This document shows positions 15,904 through 24,620 of a stretch of DNA of 64,000 bases, piece after piece; position 1 is the stretch's first letter, and each line of letters starts with the position of its first letter. Below the pieces are notes generated by a model. It had not been told where the DNA came from. It saw only the letters and a list, made by a program, of their open reading frames with translations, and did no database searches. Position numbers and translations under genes: made by a program. Source of the stretch: Paraburkholderia saeva (GTDB taxonomy: Bacteria > Pseudomonadota > Gammaproteobacteria > Burkholderiales > Burkholderiaceae); contig NZ_CAJQZC010000014.1 in assembly GCF_907164555.1 (NCBI RefSeq), positions 62,001 through 126,000 of the forward strand, given 5' to 3'.

Positions 15904-16971
15904 TTAGCTCGATGACGTGTCGATCACCTTGAAGCGCGAACGTTTCTGCGCGCGAATCACCGACTGATACGCCTCCACATACTGCTGCGCCATCCGGTGC
16001 GACGTGAAGCGTTCTTCGAAGCGCTTGCGCACGCCCGCGCGCGGCAGCTTGTGCAGACGGTTCACCGCGGCCACGGCGCCGATTTCATCTTCGACGATAA
16101 AACCTGACACGCCATCGTCCAGCACCTCAGGCACGGAGCCGCGATTGAACGCGATCACCGGCGTGCCGCAGGCCATCGCCTCGATCATCACGAGACCAAA
16201 CGGCTCCGGCCAGTCGATCGGAAACAGCAGCGCATGCGCGCCCGACAGGAAACCGGCCTTCTCGCTGTCGGCGATTTCGCCGATGAATTCGACGTGTGGT
16301 TGCGCGAGCAACGGCTTGATGTCGCGCTCGAAATATTCGCGGTCGGCAGCATCGACCTTCGCCGCGATGCGGATTTTCATGCCGCAATGGCCCGCAATCC
16401 GGATCGCCGTATCGACGCGTTTTTCCGGCGAAATCCGGCCCAGAAACGCGAGATACGCCTGCTCGACCGGCTGCGGCGTATAGAGCTTTTCAGGCAGACC
16501 GTGATAGACGGTGGTCAGCCATTTCGCCTGCGGCAGGGGCGCGCGCTGCGCGTCCGAAATGGAGATCACGGGTGCGGTGTTGAACGTATCGAACACCGGT
16601 TGCTGCTCGGGCAAATCGAGCCGGCCATGCATCGTGGTGACGAACGGCGTTTCCTGACGTTTGAACACCGAGAACGAGTAGTAGTCCATGTGAAAGTGCA
16701 GCACGTCGAACTCGTCGGCCTGACGGCGGACCAGTTCCATCAGCAGCATGTGCGGCGCGATGCGGTCGCGGATGCCCGGGTCGAGCCGCAACGCGCGCGG
16801 CCAGACCGCTTCGAGCTTCGCGCTCGTGACCGAGTCGCCGCTCGCAAACAGCGTGACGTCATGGCCGAGTTCAACGAGCGCCTCGGTGATGTACGACACG
16901 ACCCGCTCCGTGCCGCCGTAAAGCTTCGGCGGCACCGATTCGGTGAGGGGGGCGATCTGTGCAATTCTCAT
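15904..16971 (-). CDS. Glycosyltransferase family 4
   Basis: A 355-residue GT-B enzyme, probably cytosolic. The N-terminus MRIAQIAPLTESVPPKLYGG carries the acceptor-side glycine loop; FLGRISPEKRVDTAI near residue 175 is the start of the donor domain; EPFGLVMIEAMACGTPVIAF near 255-275 contains the E-x7-E nucleotide-sugar motif. AGGAG lies upstream of the ATG. It stands about 2 kb from the trehalose-phosphate synthase gene and well away from the bce genes, so it could act in glycolipid, trehalose-related or capsule synthesis; the product cannot be told from sequence. Confidence 0.82.
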   Translation of the reverse strand: MRIAQIAPLTESVPPKLYGGTERVVSYITEALVELGHDVTLFASGDSVTSAKLEAVWPRALRLDPGIRDRIAPHMLLMELVRRQADEFDVLHFHMDYYSFSVFKRQETPFVTTMHGRLDLPEQQPVFDTFNTAPVISISDAQRAPLPQAKWLTTVYHGLPEKLYTPQPVEQAYLAFLGRISPEKRVDTAIRIAGHCGMKIRIAAKVDAADREYFERDIKPLLAQPHVEFIGEIADSEKAGFLSGAHALLFPIDWPEPFGLVMIEAMACGTPVIAFNRGSVPEVLDDGVSGFIVEDEIGAVAAVNRLHKLPRAGVRKRFEERFTSHRMAQQYVEAYQSVIRAQKRSRFKVIDTSSS

Positions 16972-17381
16972 TCTGTGTGTCTCCTGTCGACAAGAGTCAG
17001 CGCCTGTCGCTCACTCTGGTCTCATGCAAGGCAACTTGCGGTCGACCCGCGTTGGCGTGACGGCTGGCATGGGCGCTCTAGCGCTTGCTCCAGCTCCATG
17101 CACCTCACCCGGGTCCCATGCAAGATAAGTACTGAAAACGGGCCGGACGACGGACCGGATATCTTCTGCGTCCGCGGACGGCAGCGGCGCCCGAGTATGC
17201 CAGCGCGCATCCGTGCAATCAATGCAGTCGTCGGCGCGAATATCCTGATTATTGGGCATTTCGGGCGCAAAAAGCGCTGCTATTTCAATTGCTGGGCGCT
17301 GTTACAGTCGCGAAACATTCGATGACGAGCGTTTTTTGCGATGCTTTCGCACTTCACGCGGCGCCGGCAATGCGTGCGGAC
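16972..17381. other. Intergenic stretch between GT4 and ATPase genes
   Basis: About 410 bases between the start of the GT4 gene and the stop of the AAA ATPase gene, both minus strand. It should contain the GT4 promoter. No terminator hairpin with a T-run, RNA gene or credible small gene was identified. Confidence 0.4.
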
Positions 17382-18545
17382 TCAGCGGGCCGGCCACTTC
17401 CATGCGGGCAGATCGATGTCGTCGTTGCCAGCGATGCGGGTCGCGCCAAGCTGCTTGTCGAGCACGACCGACTGGCTTCCCACCTCGCGTTCCAGCGACG
17501 CGATGAGTCGCGCCGCGTGCGACACCACCAGGACCTGCGATTGCGCCGATGCACGTGCGATCAACCTCCCCAGCGCTGGCAGCAGGTCGGGATGCAGGCT
17601 CGTCTCCGGCTCGTTCAGCACGAGCAGGGCGGGCGGACGCGGCGTCAGAAGCGCCGCGACGAGCAGCAGATAGCGCAGCGTGCCGTCGGACAGCTCGGCG
17701 CCCTTCAGCGGCCGCAACAGGCCCTGCTGCTGCATCGTCACTTCGAAGCGGCCGTCGTGATTCGTGATTGCGACGCGCGAGCCCGGAAAGGCGTCGTCGA
17801 TGGCCTGATCGAGCGCGGCCGGGTCGCCGATTTCGCGGATCGTCTGCAGCGCGGCGGCGAGATCGGCGCCGTCGTCGCCGAGCACCGGCGTATGCGTGCC
17901 GACCTGCGGCAGACGCACGGGCGATTCGGCATCGGTACGGAAATGATCGTAGAAGCGCCACGAGCGGATCTGCTCGCGCACGGCGAGCATTTCGGGCGCG
18001 GTTCGCGGGTCCGCGAACTCCGTCATCATGCTGTCGAAGCTCGCGACTGTCTGTGGCAACGTCTGCCATTCGCCAGCGTCGTCGCGCGTGCGGATCGCCG
18101 CGCCATGCCGGTCGACGAGCATCGCCGATGGTCGCAGCACCGGCCCGCTCCAGATGCACTCGCGCTTGATCACCGGATCGAGCGCGAACTGCGTCCGGCC
18201 GGGAATGGGCAGACCGAGATCGATCGCGTAACCAAACGCGTCGCCCGCGAAACCGAGCCGCAGGCTCACCGGCTCCTTGCGGCGCGTGCCTTCCACCGCG
18301 GTTTCTCCCGCGAGCATCGCGCGCGAGAAACGCTCGGGCCCGGCCCACAGCGTGGATTGCAGACCGCCTTCGCGCGCAAGCGAAGGAATCACGCCGCCAC
18401 GCGCGGTCGCCGCAAGCAGCCGGAGCGCACGATAGACGCTCGACTTGCCGCTGCCGTTCGTCCCCGTCACAACGTTCAGGCTGCCGAGCGGCACGATCAG
18501 CTCACGTAGGGACCGGTAACCGGCGATTGCGAGCGTCGTCAGCAT
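17382..18545 (-). CDS. AAA family ATPase, RecF/SMC/OLD-like
   Basis: A 387-residue single ABC-type ATPase of the AAA_21 group. Walker A GTNGSGKSS is at 28-36, directly after MLTTLAIAGYRSLRELIVPL, the usual beta-strand pair of RecF-like ATPases. The signature LSDGTLRYLLL is near residue 290 and Walker B LLVLNEPETSLHP near 310, followed by the H-loop VVSHAARLI. The middle part is a variable insertion with no long coiled coil. No nuclease (TOPRIM) domain is present. It starts 31 bases after otsA and may be cotranscribed. Function unknown; repair and phage defence are both possible. Confidence 0.8.
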   Translation of the reverse strand: MLTTLAIAGYRSLRELIVPLGSLNVVTGTNGSGKSSVYRALRLLAATARGGVIPSLAREGGLQSTLWAGPERFSRAMLAGETAVEGTRRKEPVSLRLGFAGDAFGYAIDLGLPIPGRTQFALDPVIKRECIWSGPVLRPSAMLVDRHGAAIRTRDDAGEWQTLPQTVASFDSMMTEFADPRTAPEMLAVREQIRSWRFYDHFRTDAESPVRLPQVGTHTPVLGDDGADLAAALQTIREIGDPAALDQAIDDAFPGSRVAITNHDGRFEVTMQQQGLLRPLKGAELSDGTLRYLLLVAALLTPRPPALLVLNEPETSLHPDLLPALGRLIARASAQSQVLVVSHAARLIASLEREVGSQSVVLDKQLGATRIAGNDDIDLPAWKWPAR

Positions 18546-18576
18546 GGCCGCGCGCCGTGCCGGTCACGCGGATGCC

Positions 18577-19986
18577 TCACTTCTTCGACCTGCGTGTGGC
18601 CTCGCTGGCGGCCACGCTGCGCAGGTCGCGCAAAAACGAATCGCGCCACACGCCGAGATCGTTCTTGCGTAGCGCGGCCATGTTCATCTCATGACGGCGC
18701 TTGCGTTCATCGAGCGGCATACCGAGCGCGCGCTGCAACGCCTCGCACATGCCGACCGAATCGTGCGGGTTGACGATCACCGCGCCAGTCAACTCCGCGG
18801 CCGCGCCGGCGAACATCGACAGCACGAGCACGCCGGGATCGTCCGGGTTCTGCGCGGCCACGTATTCCTTCGCGACGAGGTTCATGCCGTCGTGCAGCGG
18901 CGTGACAAAGCCGACCTGCGACTCGCGAAACAGCGACATCAGCTTCCAGCGGTCGTACTGCTGGTTCAGATAGCGGATCGGCGTGTAGTCGAGCCCGGAA
19001 TAGCGGCCGTTGATGCGCCCTGCTTCGTATTCGAGGTCCTGGCGGATCTGCTGGTAGGTCGCGACGTCCGAACGCGTGGGCGGCGCGATCTGCACGAGCG
19101 TGACGTTGCCGCGCCATTCCGGCGAGCGTTCCAGCAACTGCTCGAACGACTTGAAACGCTCGACGAGCCCCTTCGAATAATCGAGGCGGTCGACGCTCAT
19201 GATGAGCTTGCGCCCTTCGAGGCTCTGCTTCAGGTCGAGCACATGCTGACGGCTCTCGTAGCGCTTGGCCTGCTCGGCGATCTCATCGGGGAACACGCCG
19301 ATGCGGTAGACGCCCGTGCGCAGCTTGCGCCCGAACGCTTCGACGCGGTTGCCTTCTGTCACCGTGCCGCGCGCATGGCGCGTGATGTAGTCGTGAAACG
19401 CGAGCTCGTCGGTGTCGGTCTGAAAACCCAGCAGGTCGTAGCAGCACAGCGACTTCACGAGCTCTTCGTGCGGCGGAATGTTCAGCAGGATCTGCGGCGC
19501 CGGAAACGGAATATGCAGGAAGAAGCCAATGCGGTTCGTCACGCCTTCGGAGCGCAATGCTTCGGCGAACGGAATCAGGTGATAGTCGTGAACCCAGATG
19601 ACGTCATCGGGTTGCAGCAGCTTGATGAGCTTGTGCGCGAGCCACGAATTGACGCGCCGGTAGCCGGCGTATTCGTCGCGTTCGTAGCGGGCGAGATCGT
19701 TGCGATAGTGGAACACCGGCCACAGCGTCGCGTTCGAAAACCCGCGGTAGTACTGGTCGTAGTCCTTGCGCGTGAGGCCGGCGGTGGCGAACGTGACCGC
19801 ACCATCGGTTTCGAGCGTCGGGCCCGCGTTCGCGACGGTCTCGCTCACGACGTCGCCGCTCCAGCCGAACCACACGCCGCCGGCGTCCTTCAGCGCGCCG
19901 AAGACCCCGACGGCCAGTCCGCCTGCCGACCCCTTCGTTTCAGTCGGCGTTGCAACGCGATTCGATACGACGATCAAACGACCCAT
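18577..19986 (-). CDS. otsA: Trehalose-6-phosphate synthase (OtsA)
   Basis: A 469-residue GT20 retaining glycosyltransferase that joins UDP-glucose and glucose-6-phosphate to trehalose-6-phosphate, for osmotic and desiccation protection. Motifs in order: VVSNRVA at the N-terminus, GGLAVGV near 22, WFGWSG near 40, WVHDYHLIPFAEAL near 130, FFLHIPFPAP near 155, SVDRLDYSKGL near 265 and the donor-site region TPLHDGMNLVAKEYVA near 365. Length is normal. GGGAGGG precedes the ATG. The phosphatase gene otsB is not in the window. It is followed closely by the AAA ATPase gene. Confidence 0.95.
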   Translation of the reverse strand: MGRLIVVSNRVATPTETKGSAGGLAVGVFGALKDAGGVWFGWSGDVVSETVANAGPTLETDGAVTFATAGLTRKDYDQYYRGFSNATLWPVFHYRNDLARYERDEYAGYRRVNSWLAHKLIKLLQPDDVIWVHDYHLIPFAEALRSEGVTNRIGFFLHIPFPAPQILLNIPPHEELVKSLCCYDLLGFQTDTDELAFHDYITRHARGTVTEGNRVEAFGRKLRTGVYRIGVFPDEIAEQAKRYESRQHVLDLKQSLEGRKLIMSVDRLDYSKGLVERFKSFEQLLERSPEWRGNVTLVQIAPPTRSDVATYQQIRQDLEYEAGRINGRYSGLDYTPIRYLNQQYDRWKLMSLFRESQVGFVTPLHDGMNLVAKEYVAAQNPDDPGVLVLSMFAGAAAELTGAVIVNPHDSVGMCEALQRALGMPLDERKRRHEMNMAALRKNDLGVWRDSFLRDLRSVAASEATRRSKK

Positions 19987-20143
19987 CAGTGCTGCCCTCC
20001 CTGTTCGTGCGGCGCCTGAAAGCGCGCCGGATTACCGCTCGAGGCGCGGCAGGCAGATCAAGCTCGAGACGCACGGCGCAAGACGCGCAGCCCGTGACGC
20101 CAGGCAACGGTCAAGCGAGATCCGGGTTGGATCTCAGGACAAC

Positions 20144-20500
20144 TCAGCCGCCCGTCTTGCAGGGAAACGCCTTGCCGAGCCCGAGCGAGACCGCGGTGCT
20201 CGCGTTGTAGCCGGCGACCATCGGATTTTCCGCGATGTATTTGCGTACGGCGTCCGTCAGCTGCGCGGAACGCGCGTCCTGCGGCAGGCAGAAGTATTGC
20301 CCGACGCGCGGTCCGGTCGTGCCGCCGATCGCATCGATCGTATTGAAGACGCCGTCCGCGGCGCCTTCGATGTAGGCTGCGCACGCACTGCGCGACGCAA
20401 TGTCGGTCTTCGTGCACAGCTTGTTGAGGTCTCCACCCGTGAATGCGGCTGCCGACAACGGCACGGCCAGCGCGCTTGCGCAAATCAAAACCCGCAGCAT
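20144..20500 (-). CDS. Rap1a/Tai-like secreted protein
   Basis: A 118-residue protein with a short signal peptide (MLRVLICASALAVPLSAAA) and a compact helical domain: FTGGDLNKLCTK, then CAAYIEGAADGVF, then YFCLP and a C-terminal KAFPCKTG. The four domain cysteines and the YIEGAADG helix resemble the Rap1a/Tai family, whose studied members are periplasmic immunity proteins against type VI amidases. Most genomic copies have no such partner, and none is visible here, so immunity is only one possibility. AAGGGA precedes the ATG. Confidence 0.65.
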   Translation of the reverse strand: MLRVLICASALAVPLSAAAFTGGDLNKLCTKTDIASRSACAAYIEGAADGVFNTIDAIGGTTGPRVGQYFCLPQDARSAQLTDAVRKYIAENPMVAGYNASTAVSLGLGKAFPCKTGG

Positions 20501-20622
20501 GGTATCCCTTTTATGTGAGCGGTTTCGTGAGCAGCATCGAGCGGCCGGGTCTTTGCCTGCCGCTTCGGATCAGCCTTCGCGCGGCACCGGCCGCCGCGCC
20601 AAGGCTGCTATTTTGCACTGTT

Positions 20623-21390
20623 TTACTGCGCCGCTGGGGCGCTCGCGGCCTGCTGTTTCTGCATCTGTTCCATGCGCGCCGTCAGTCCCTTGACCGTGTC
20701 CGGCTCCTTGTAGTGCTTCGCGAAGTCGAGCGCATTCAGGCCGATCTGGTTCTTGATGTTGATGTCCGCGCCCGCATCGAGCAGCAGCTTCGCGGTCGAA
20801 ACGTGCCCGCCGCGCGCGGCCATCATCAACGGGGTCGTGCCGTTCGGCGAGCCGGCGTCGACGTATGCGGAATACTTCAGCAGCAGCGTGACGATCTCGT
20901 CGTTGCCGTTTGCGGCCGCGTAATGGAGCGGTGTCCAGCCCTTCTTGTTGACTTCGGCGCCCTTGGCGATCAGCAGCTTCACGAAATCCATGTCGCCGTT
21001 CAGGGCGGCCAGCATCATCGCGTTTTCGCCGGCGCGGTCGAGAATCTCGACGTTGGTCTTCGGATTGTCGACGAGCAGCTGGCCCACCTGATCTGACTTC
21101 TCACGCGCGGCGAGCACGAGGAGCGGCATGCCCTGGTCGTCGGTCATGTTCGGGTCCATGCCCTGCGAAAGCTGCTTTTTGACTTCCTTCACGTCGTCGA
21201 ACTTGACGGCCTTGATCATCGTGTCGGCAGGCGCAGCCTGAACCGGCAGCGCACCGAACGCCGCGCAGGCAAAGCCGCCTGCCAGTGCCAGGCGCGCTAC
21301 GCTGCGCCACACGGCTTTCTGCGCGCGAAAGCCCGTCGTTCCGCGAATGGCGCCTGAAAGGGTCGATGACTGTGTCGGAATATTTTTCAT
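20623..21390 (-). CDS. Periplasmic ankyrin-repeat protein
   Basis: A 255-residue protein with a long N-terminal signal (hydrophobic core about residues 30-48, cleavage near VQAAPA). It is followed by about five ankyrin repeats: DDQGMPLLVLAAR, AGENAMMLAALNGD, GWTPLHYAAANGNDEIVTLLL, NGTTPLMMAARGGH and IGLNALDFAKHY. The C-terminus is a short Gln/Ala-rich tail. Ankyrin repeats are protein-binding scaffolds, so it probably binds another envelope protein; the partner is unknown. It lies just downstream of tatD on the same strand. Confidence 0.88.
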   Translation of the reverse strand: MKNIPTQSSTLSGAIRGTTGFRAQKAVWRSVARLALAGGFACAAFGALPVQAAPADTMIKAVKFDDVKEVKKQLSQGMDPNMTDDQGMPLLVLAAREKSDQVGQLLVDNPKTNVEILDRAGENAMMLAALNGDMDFVKLLIAKGAEVNKKGWTPLHYAAANGNDEIVTLLLKYSAYVDAGSPNGTTPLMMAARGGHVSTAKLLLDAGADINIKNQIGLNALDFAKHYKEPDTVKGLTARMEQMQKQQAASAPAAQ

Positions 21391-21441
21391 AGATTACTTT
21401 AGGAAACTTCCCTATCCATTTGATCAGTATGAATTTTTTCG

Positions 21442-22233
21442 TCAGACGGAGGCCGTTTGGGGGATCCTGAACAGGCGGAAAAAATTCTGGGTCGTCGCGG
21501 CGGCGAGATCGGCTTCGGCCATTTCGCGTTGCTGCGCGATGAAGCGTCCGACATAACTTACGTACGCAGGTTCATTGGGTTTGCCGCGATACGGTACCGG
21601 CGCAAGATACGGCGAGTCGGTTTCGATCAGCAAACGGTCGAGCGGTACGCGGCGCGCGACGTCCTGAACCTCGGTCGCGCTCTTGAACGTGACAATACCG
21701 GAGAGCGACACATAGAAATTCTGCGCGAGCGCCTTTTCCGCGACATGCCACGGTTCCGTGAAGCAGTGCATCACGCCGCCCGGCACGCGTGCGTTTTCCT
21801 CTTCCATGATGCGCAGTGTGTCTTCCCACGACGAGCGCGTGTGGACAATCAGCGGCTTCATCGTGGCATGCGCGGCGCGGATATGCGTGCGAAAGCGCTC
21901 GCGCTGCCATTCCATGTCCTCGATCGAGCGGCCTTCGAGGCGATAGTAGTCAAGCCCGGTCTCGCCGATCGCGACAACCTTCGGATGCGCCGCCAGTTCG
22001 ACCAGTTCGGCCTGCGTCGGCTCGCGCATGTCCTCGTGATCCGGATGCACGCCCACCGACGCGTAGACGTTGTCGTACGTGCGCGCGATATCGAGCACCG
22101 AAGGCAGCGTCTCGAGATCGACGGAGACGCACAGCGCGTGCGTCACCGAATGCGAGCGCATGTTCTCGAGGACCTGCGGCAGGCGGTCGGCGAGTCCTTC
22201 GAAGTTGATGTGGCAGTGCGAGTCGACAAACAT
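21442..22233 (-). CDS. tatD: TatD family deoxyribonuclease
   Basis: A 263-residue TIM-barrel metal-dependent hydrolase of the amidohydrolase fold, a 3-to-5 exonuclease linked to DNA repair and quality control. Metal ligands: VDSHCHINF (His6, His8), IGETGLDYY near 91-99 (Glu), IVHTRSSWEDT near 128 (His), HCFTEPWH near 155 (His) and ETDSPYLAP near 205 (Asp). AGGA precedes the ATG. It belongs to the holB-tmk-mltG neighbourhood common in proteobacteria, here separated from holB by a GNAT gene. Confidence 0.93.
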   Translation of the reverse strand: MFVDSHCHINFEGLADRLPQVLENMRSHSVTHALCVSVDLETLPSVLDIARTYDNVYASVGVHPDHEDMREPTQAELVELAAHPKVVAIGETGLDYYRLEGRSIEDMEWQRERFRTHIRAAHATMKPLIVHTRSSWEDTLRIMEEENARVPGGVMHCFTEPWHVAEKALAQNFYVSLSGIVTFKSATEVQDVARRVPLDRLLIETDSPYLAPVPYRGKPNEPAYVSYVGRFIAQQREMAEADLAAATTQNFFRLFRIPQTASV

Positions 22234-22299
22234 GGTGATGTCCTGCGGGTTGACGGTGAGCGCGGCACCCTCGTCCAGGTGGCGCGTTTAAACGGGGAT

Positions 22300-22806
22300 T
22301 CAGGTCGCGTGTTCGAGCCGGCGCCCGAGAATCACGAGATCGCGCTCGACGCCGTCCAGCACCGCGACGCGCGGCAGCGTGCCCCAGTCGGCAAAGCCGA
22401 AGCTGTGGAAAAGCCGCATGCTCGCCTCATTGTGGCCGAACACGAAGCCGAGCACGGTGTCGATTTTCAGCGCCGGCGCCGCTTCCAGCGCGGCGGCCAG
22501 CAGTTTCCTGCCGAGGCCCTTGCCGCGCGCGGCTTCGTCCAGATAGATGCTGACTTCGGCGGTACGGGAATACGCCGGCCGGCCGTAGAAGTCCGAAAAA
22601 CTGAGCCATGCGATCACGCGGCCGGCTTCCTCGACCACCCACAACGGCCGCGCGCTCGGGCCGTGCGCGTGAAACCAGGCGTGCCGGCTTTCGACGCTCA
22701 CCGGTTCCAGGTCGGCCGTGACCTGGCGTGACGGTACCGTCGAGTTGTAGATGGCAACGATCGCGGGCAGGTCTTCGAAGGTGGCGTCGCGGTACAGATG
22801 GCTCAT
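22300..22806 (-). CDS. GNAT N-acetyltransferase, phosphinothricin acetyltransferase-like
   Basis: A 168-residue cytosolic acetyltransferase. The pattern IRDA-like start (YRDATFEDLPAIVAIYNS), the central strand TAEVSIYLDEAARGKGLGRKLL with the acetyl-CoA pyrophosphate loop R-G-K-G-L-G near 95-100, and NEASMRLFHSFGFADWGTL near 130-145 are typical of the PAT/bar-like subgroup that acetylates small amines such as phosphinothricin or methionine sulfoximine. The substrate is not certain. It sits between tatD and holB on the same strand, an unusual insertion. Confidence 0.85.
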   Translation of the reverse strand: MSHLYRDATFEDLPAIVAIYNSTVPSRQVTADLEPVSVESRHAWFHAHGPSARPLWVVEEAGRVIAWLSFSDFYGRPAYSRTAEVSIYLDEAARGKGLGRKLLAAALEAAPALKIDTVLGFVFGHNEASMRLFHSFGFADWGTLPRVAVLDGVERDLVILGRRLEHAT

Positions 22807-22860
22807 GATTCTGGCGGCTTGAAAGGAGGAAATGCAGTCGAATGGACCGGGTGATTATGA

Positions 22861-23901
22861 CTACGCAAACAGGTCGCGATAGCCCAGAAAGAGTTCTTCG
22901 AACACGAGGCGCGCGTTGAGCGGATGATTCTCGACGGCGCGCTGGCGCGTGACCGTTTTCTGGAACCGCGCGAACGCGTTGGCGTCGATCGCGCTCGCGC
23001 ATCGCGCGAGCGCCGCTGATGCGGCCGGAAAATAACGCGGCGCACCCGCCGTGCGCTCTGCCAGCAGGTCGTACAGCCAGCGCTGCAGCCAGCCGAGCAC
23101 GAGCGGCACTGGCAGCTTCTGCAGTGCCTCGCCGCAGGCGAAGGCGTCGCAGTTCGGGCCGGCAGCAAGTTGCTTCAGCGTCCAGTCGCGCAGCGCCCGG
23201 CTGTCGTCGCTGGCGAGCGCGAGTGCTGTCAGCGGCGCACCGCCGGCTTCGGCAAGCAGCGCGCGGGCATCGTCGACGCCCTGTTGCGCGAGCCACGTCG
23301 CCGCAACATCGGTTGCGGGCGTGGTCATCGGCCACTGGCGACAGCGGCTGATGATGGTCGGCAGCAGACGGTCGATGCGCGCCGACACCATCAGGAACAC
23401 GACGCCTGCCGGCGGTTCTTCGAGCGTTTTCAGGAGCGCGTTGGCCGCGGCGACGTTCAGCGCTTCGGCCGGATACAGGACGACCACGCGGGCGCCGCCG
23501 CGGTGCGAGCCGACGCCAACAAAGTCCAGCAGCGCCCGCACCTGTTCGATCTTGATTTCCTTACTGGGCGCGCGGGTCTTCTTGCCCTCGTCGCCATCGG
23601 CTTTTTCCGGTTTGGCCTCCTCGGATGCGGCGGCCGCGAAACCGGCTTCGGCCGCAAGCGCCTCGGGCAACACGATCCGGTAGTCCGGGTGATTGCCCTG
23701 CGTGAGCCAGTTGCAGGCCACACACGCGCCGCACGGCTCGCCGTTCGCCTGCGGCGCTTCGCACAGCAATCCCTGCGCGAGATGCTGGGCGAACCGCAGC
23801 TTGCCGATACCGCCTTGCCCGTGAAGCAGCAGCGCATGCGGCCAGTGCGCGCGCAGCTGTTGCAGGCGGTTCCAGTCATCGGTTTGCCACGGATAGATCA
23901 T
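22861..23901 (-). CDS. holB: DNA polymerase III subunit delta-prime (HolB)
   Basis: A 346-residue clamp-loader subunit, part of the complex that loads the beta clamp. It has an N-terminal AAA+ fold with HALLLHGQGGIGKLRFAQ near 23-40 as P-loop, zinc-binding cysteines in CEAPQANGEPCGACVAC (48-64), then a charged Lys/Glu/Asp linker (about 92-112) not usual in E. coli HolB. ALLKTLEEPP is near 155 and the sensor ISRCRQWP near 185. The C-terminal collar domain follows. Starts just after tmk (95-base gap), same strand. Confidence 0.92.
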   Translation of the reverse strand: MIYPWQTDDWNRLQQLRAHWPHALLLHGQGGIGKLRFAQHLAQGLLCEAPQANGEPCGACVACNWLTQGNHPDYRIVLPEALAAEAGFAAAASEEAKPEKADGDEGKKTRAPSKEIKIEQVRALLDFVGVGSHRGGARVVVLYPAEALNVAAANALLKTLEEPPAGVVFLMVSARIDRLLPTIISRCRQWPMTTPATDVAATWLAQQGVDDARALLAEAGGAPLTALALASDDSRALRDWTLKQLAAGPNCDAFACGEALQKLPVPLVLGWLQRWLYDLLAERTAGAPRYFPAASAALARCASAIDANAFARFQKTVTRQRAVENHPLNARLVFEELFLGYRDLFA

Positions 23902-23996
23902 GATTTCTCTTTCAGTTCAGTCAGTTGGCTTCATCTGCTCATGTACCGCGTGAGCATTGGGGCAGCAATATAACGTGTATTTATATTTGTTTAAAT

Positions 23997-24620
23997 TCAG
24001 ATACTTGCGATCAAATCTTCAAGCTGGGTCTGAATTTTGGGAATGCTCTGCGTCGAGTCGATCACCGCGAAACGATACGGCGCTTCTTCCACCCGCCGCA
24101 GATATTCGGCGCGCGTGCGGTTGAAAAACGCCTCCGATTCGCTCTCGAAACGGTCCGGTTCCCGCGCTGCGCTGCGGCGCTCGCTGGCCGTATCGGCCGG
24201 AATGTCGAACAGCACCGTCAGATCCGGCTGGAAGCCGCCCTGCACCCAGCGCTCCAGCGCTTCGAGCTTGTCGCGCGGCAAGCCGCGGCCGCCGCCCTGA
24301 TATGCGAACGTGGCGTCGGTGAAACGGTCGGAGAGCACCCAGTCGCCACGCGCGAGCGCCGGCTCGATCACCTCGGCGAGATGTTCGCGGCGCGCGGCGA
24401 ACATCAGGAGCGCTTCGGTTTCGAGGTCCATCGGCTGGTGCAGCAGGATTTCCCGCAGCGCCTCGCCGAGCTTCGTGCCGCCCGGCTCACGCGTCATGAC
24501 GACGGACCGCCCGCTCGCAGCGACCTTCTCCGTCAGCCGGTCGCGAAACCACGCGAGGTGCGTCGTCTTGCCGGCGCCGTCGATGCCTTCGAACGTAATG
24601 AATTTGCCCCGCGCCATCAT
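23997..24620 (-). CDS. tmk: Thymidylate kinase (Tmk)
   Basis: Phosphorylates dTMP to dTDP with ATP, essential for DNA synthesis. The 207-residue protein has P-loop FEGIDGAGKTTHL (10-22), TREPGGT near 44, DRFTDATFAYQGGGRGLP near 97-114 with the DR(F/Y) motif, and a Gly-rich lid region (SERRSAAREPDRFE). The ATG at 24620 overlaps the mltG stop (ATGA), so the two are translationally coupled; a second ATG follows directly at 24617. Downstream is holB. Confidence 0.95.
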   Translation of the reverse strand: MMARGKFITFEGIDGAGKTTHLAWFRDRLTEKVAASGRSVVMTREPGGTKLGEALREILLHQPMDLETEALLMFAARREHLAEVIEPALARGDWVLSDRFTDATFAYQGGGRGLPRDKLEALERWVQGGFQPDLTVLFDIPADTASERRSAAREPDRFESESEAFFNRTRAEYLRRVEEAPYRFAVIDSTQSIPKIQTQLEDLIASI

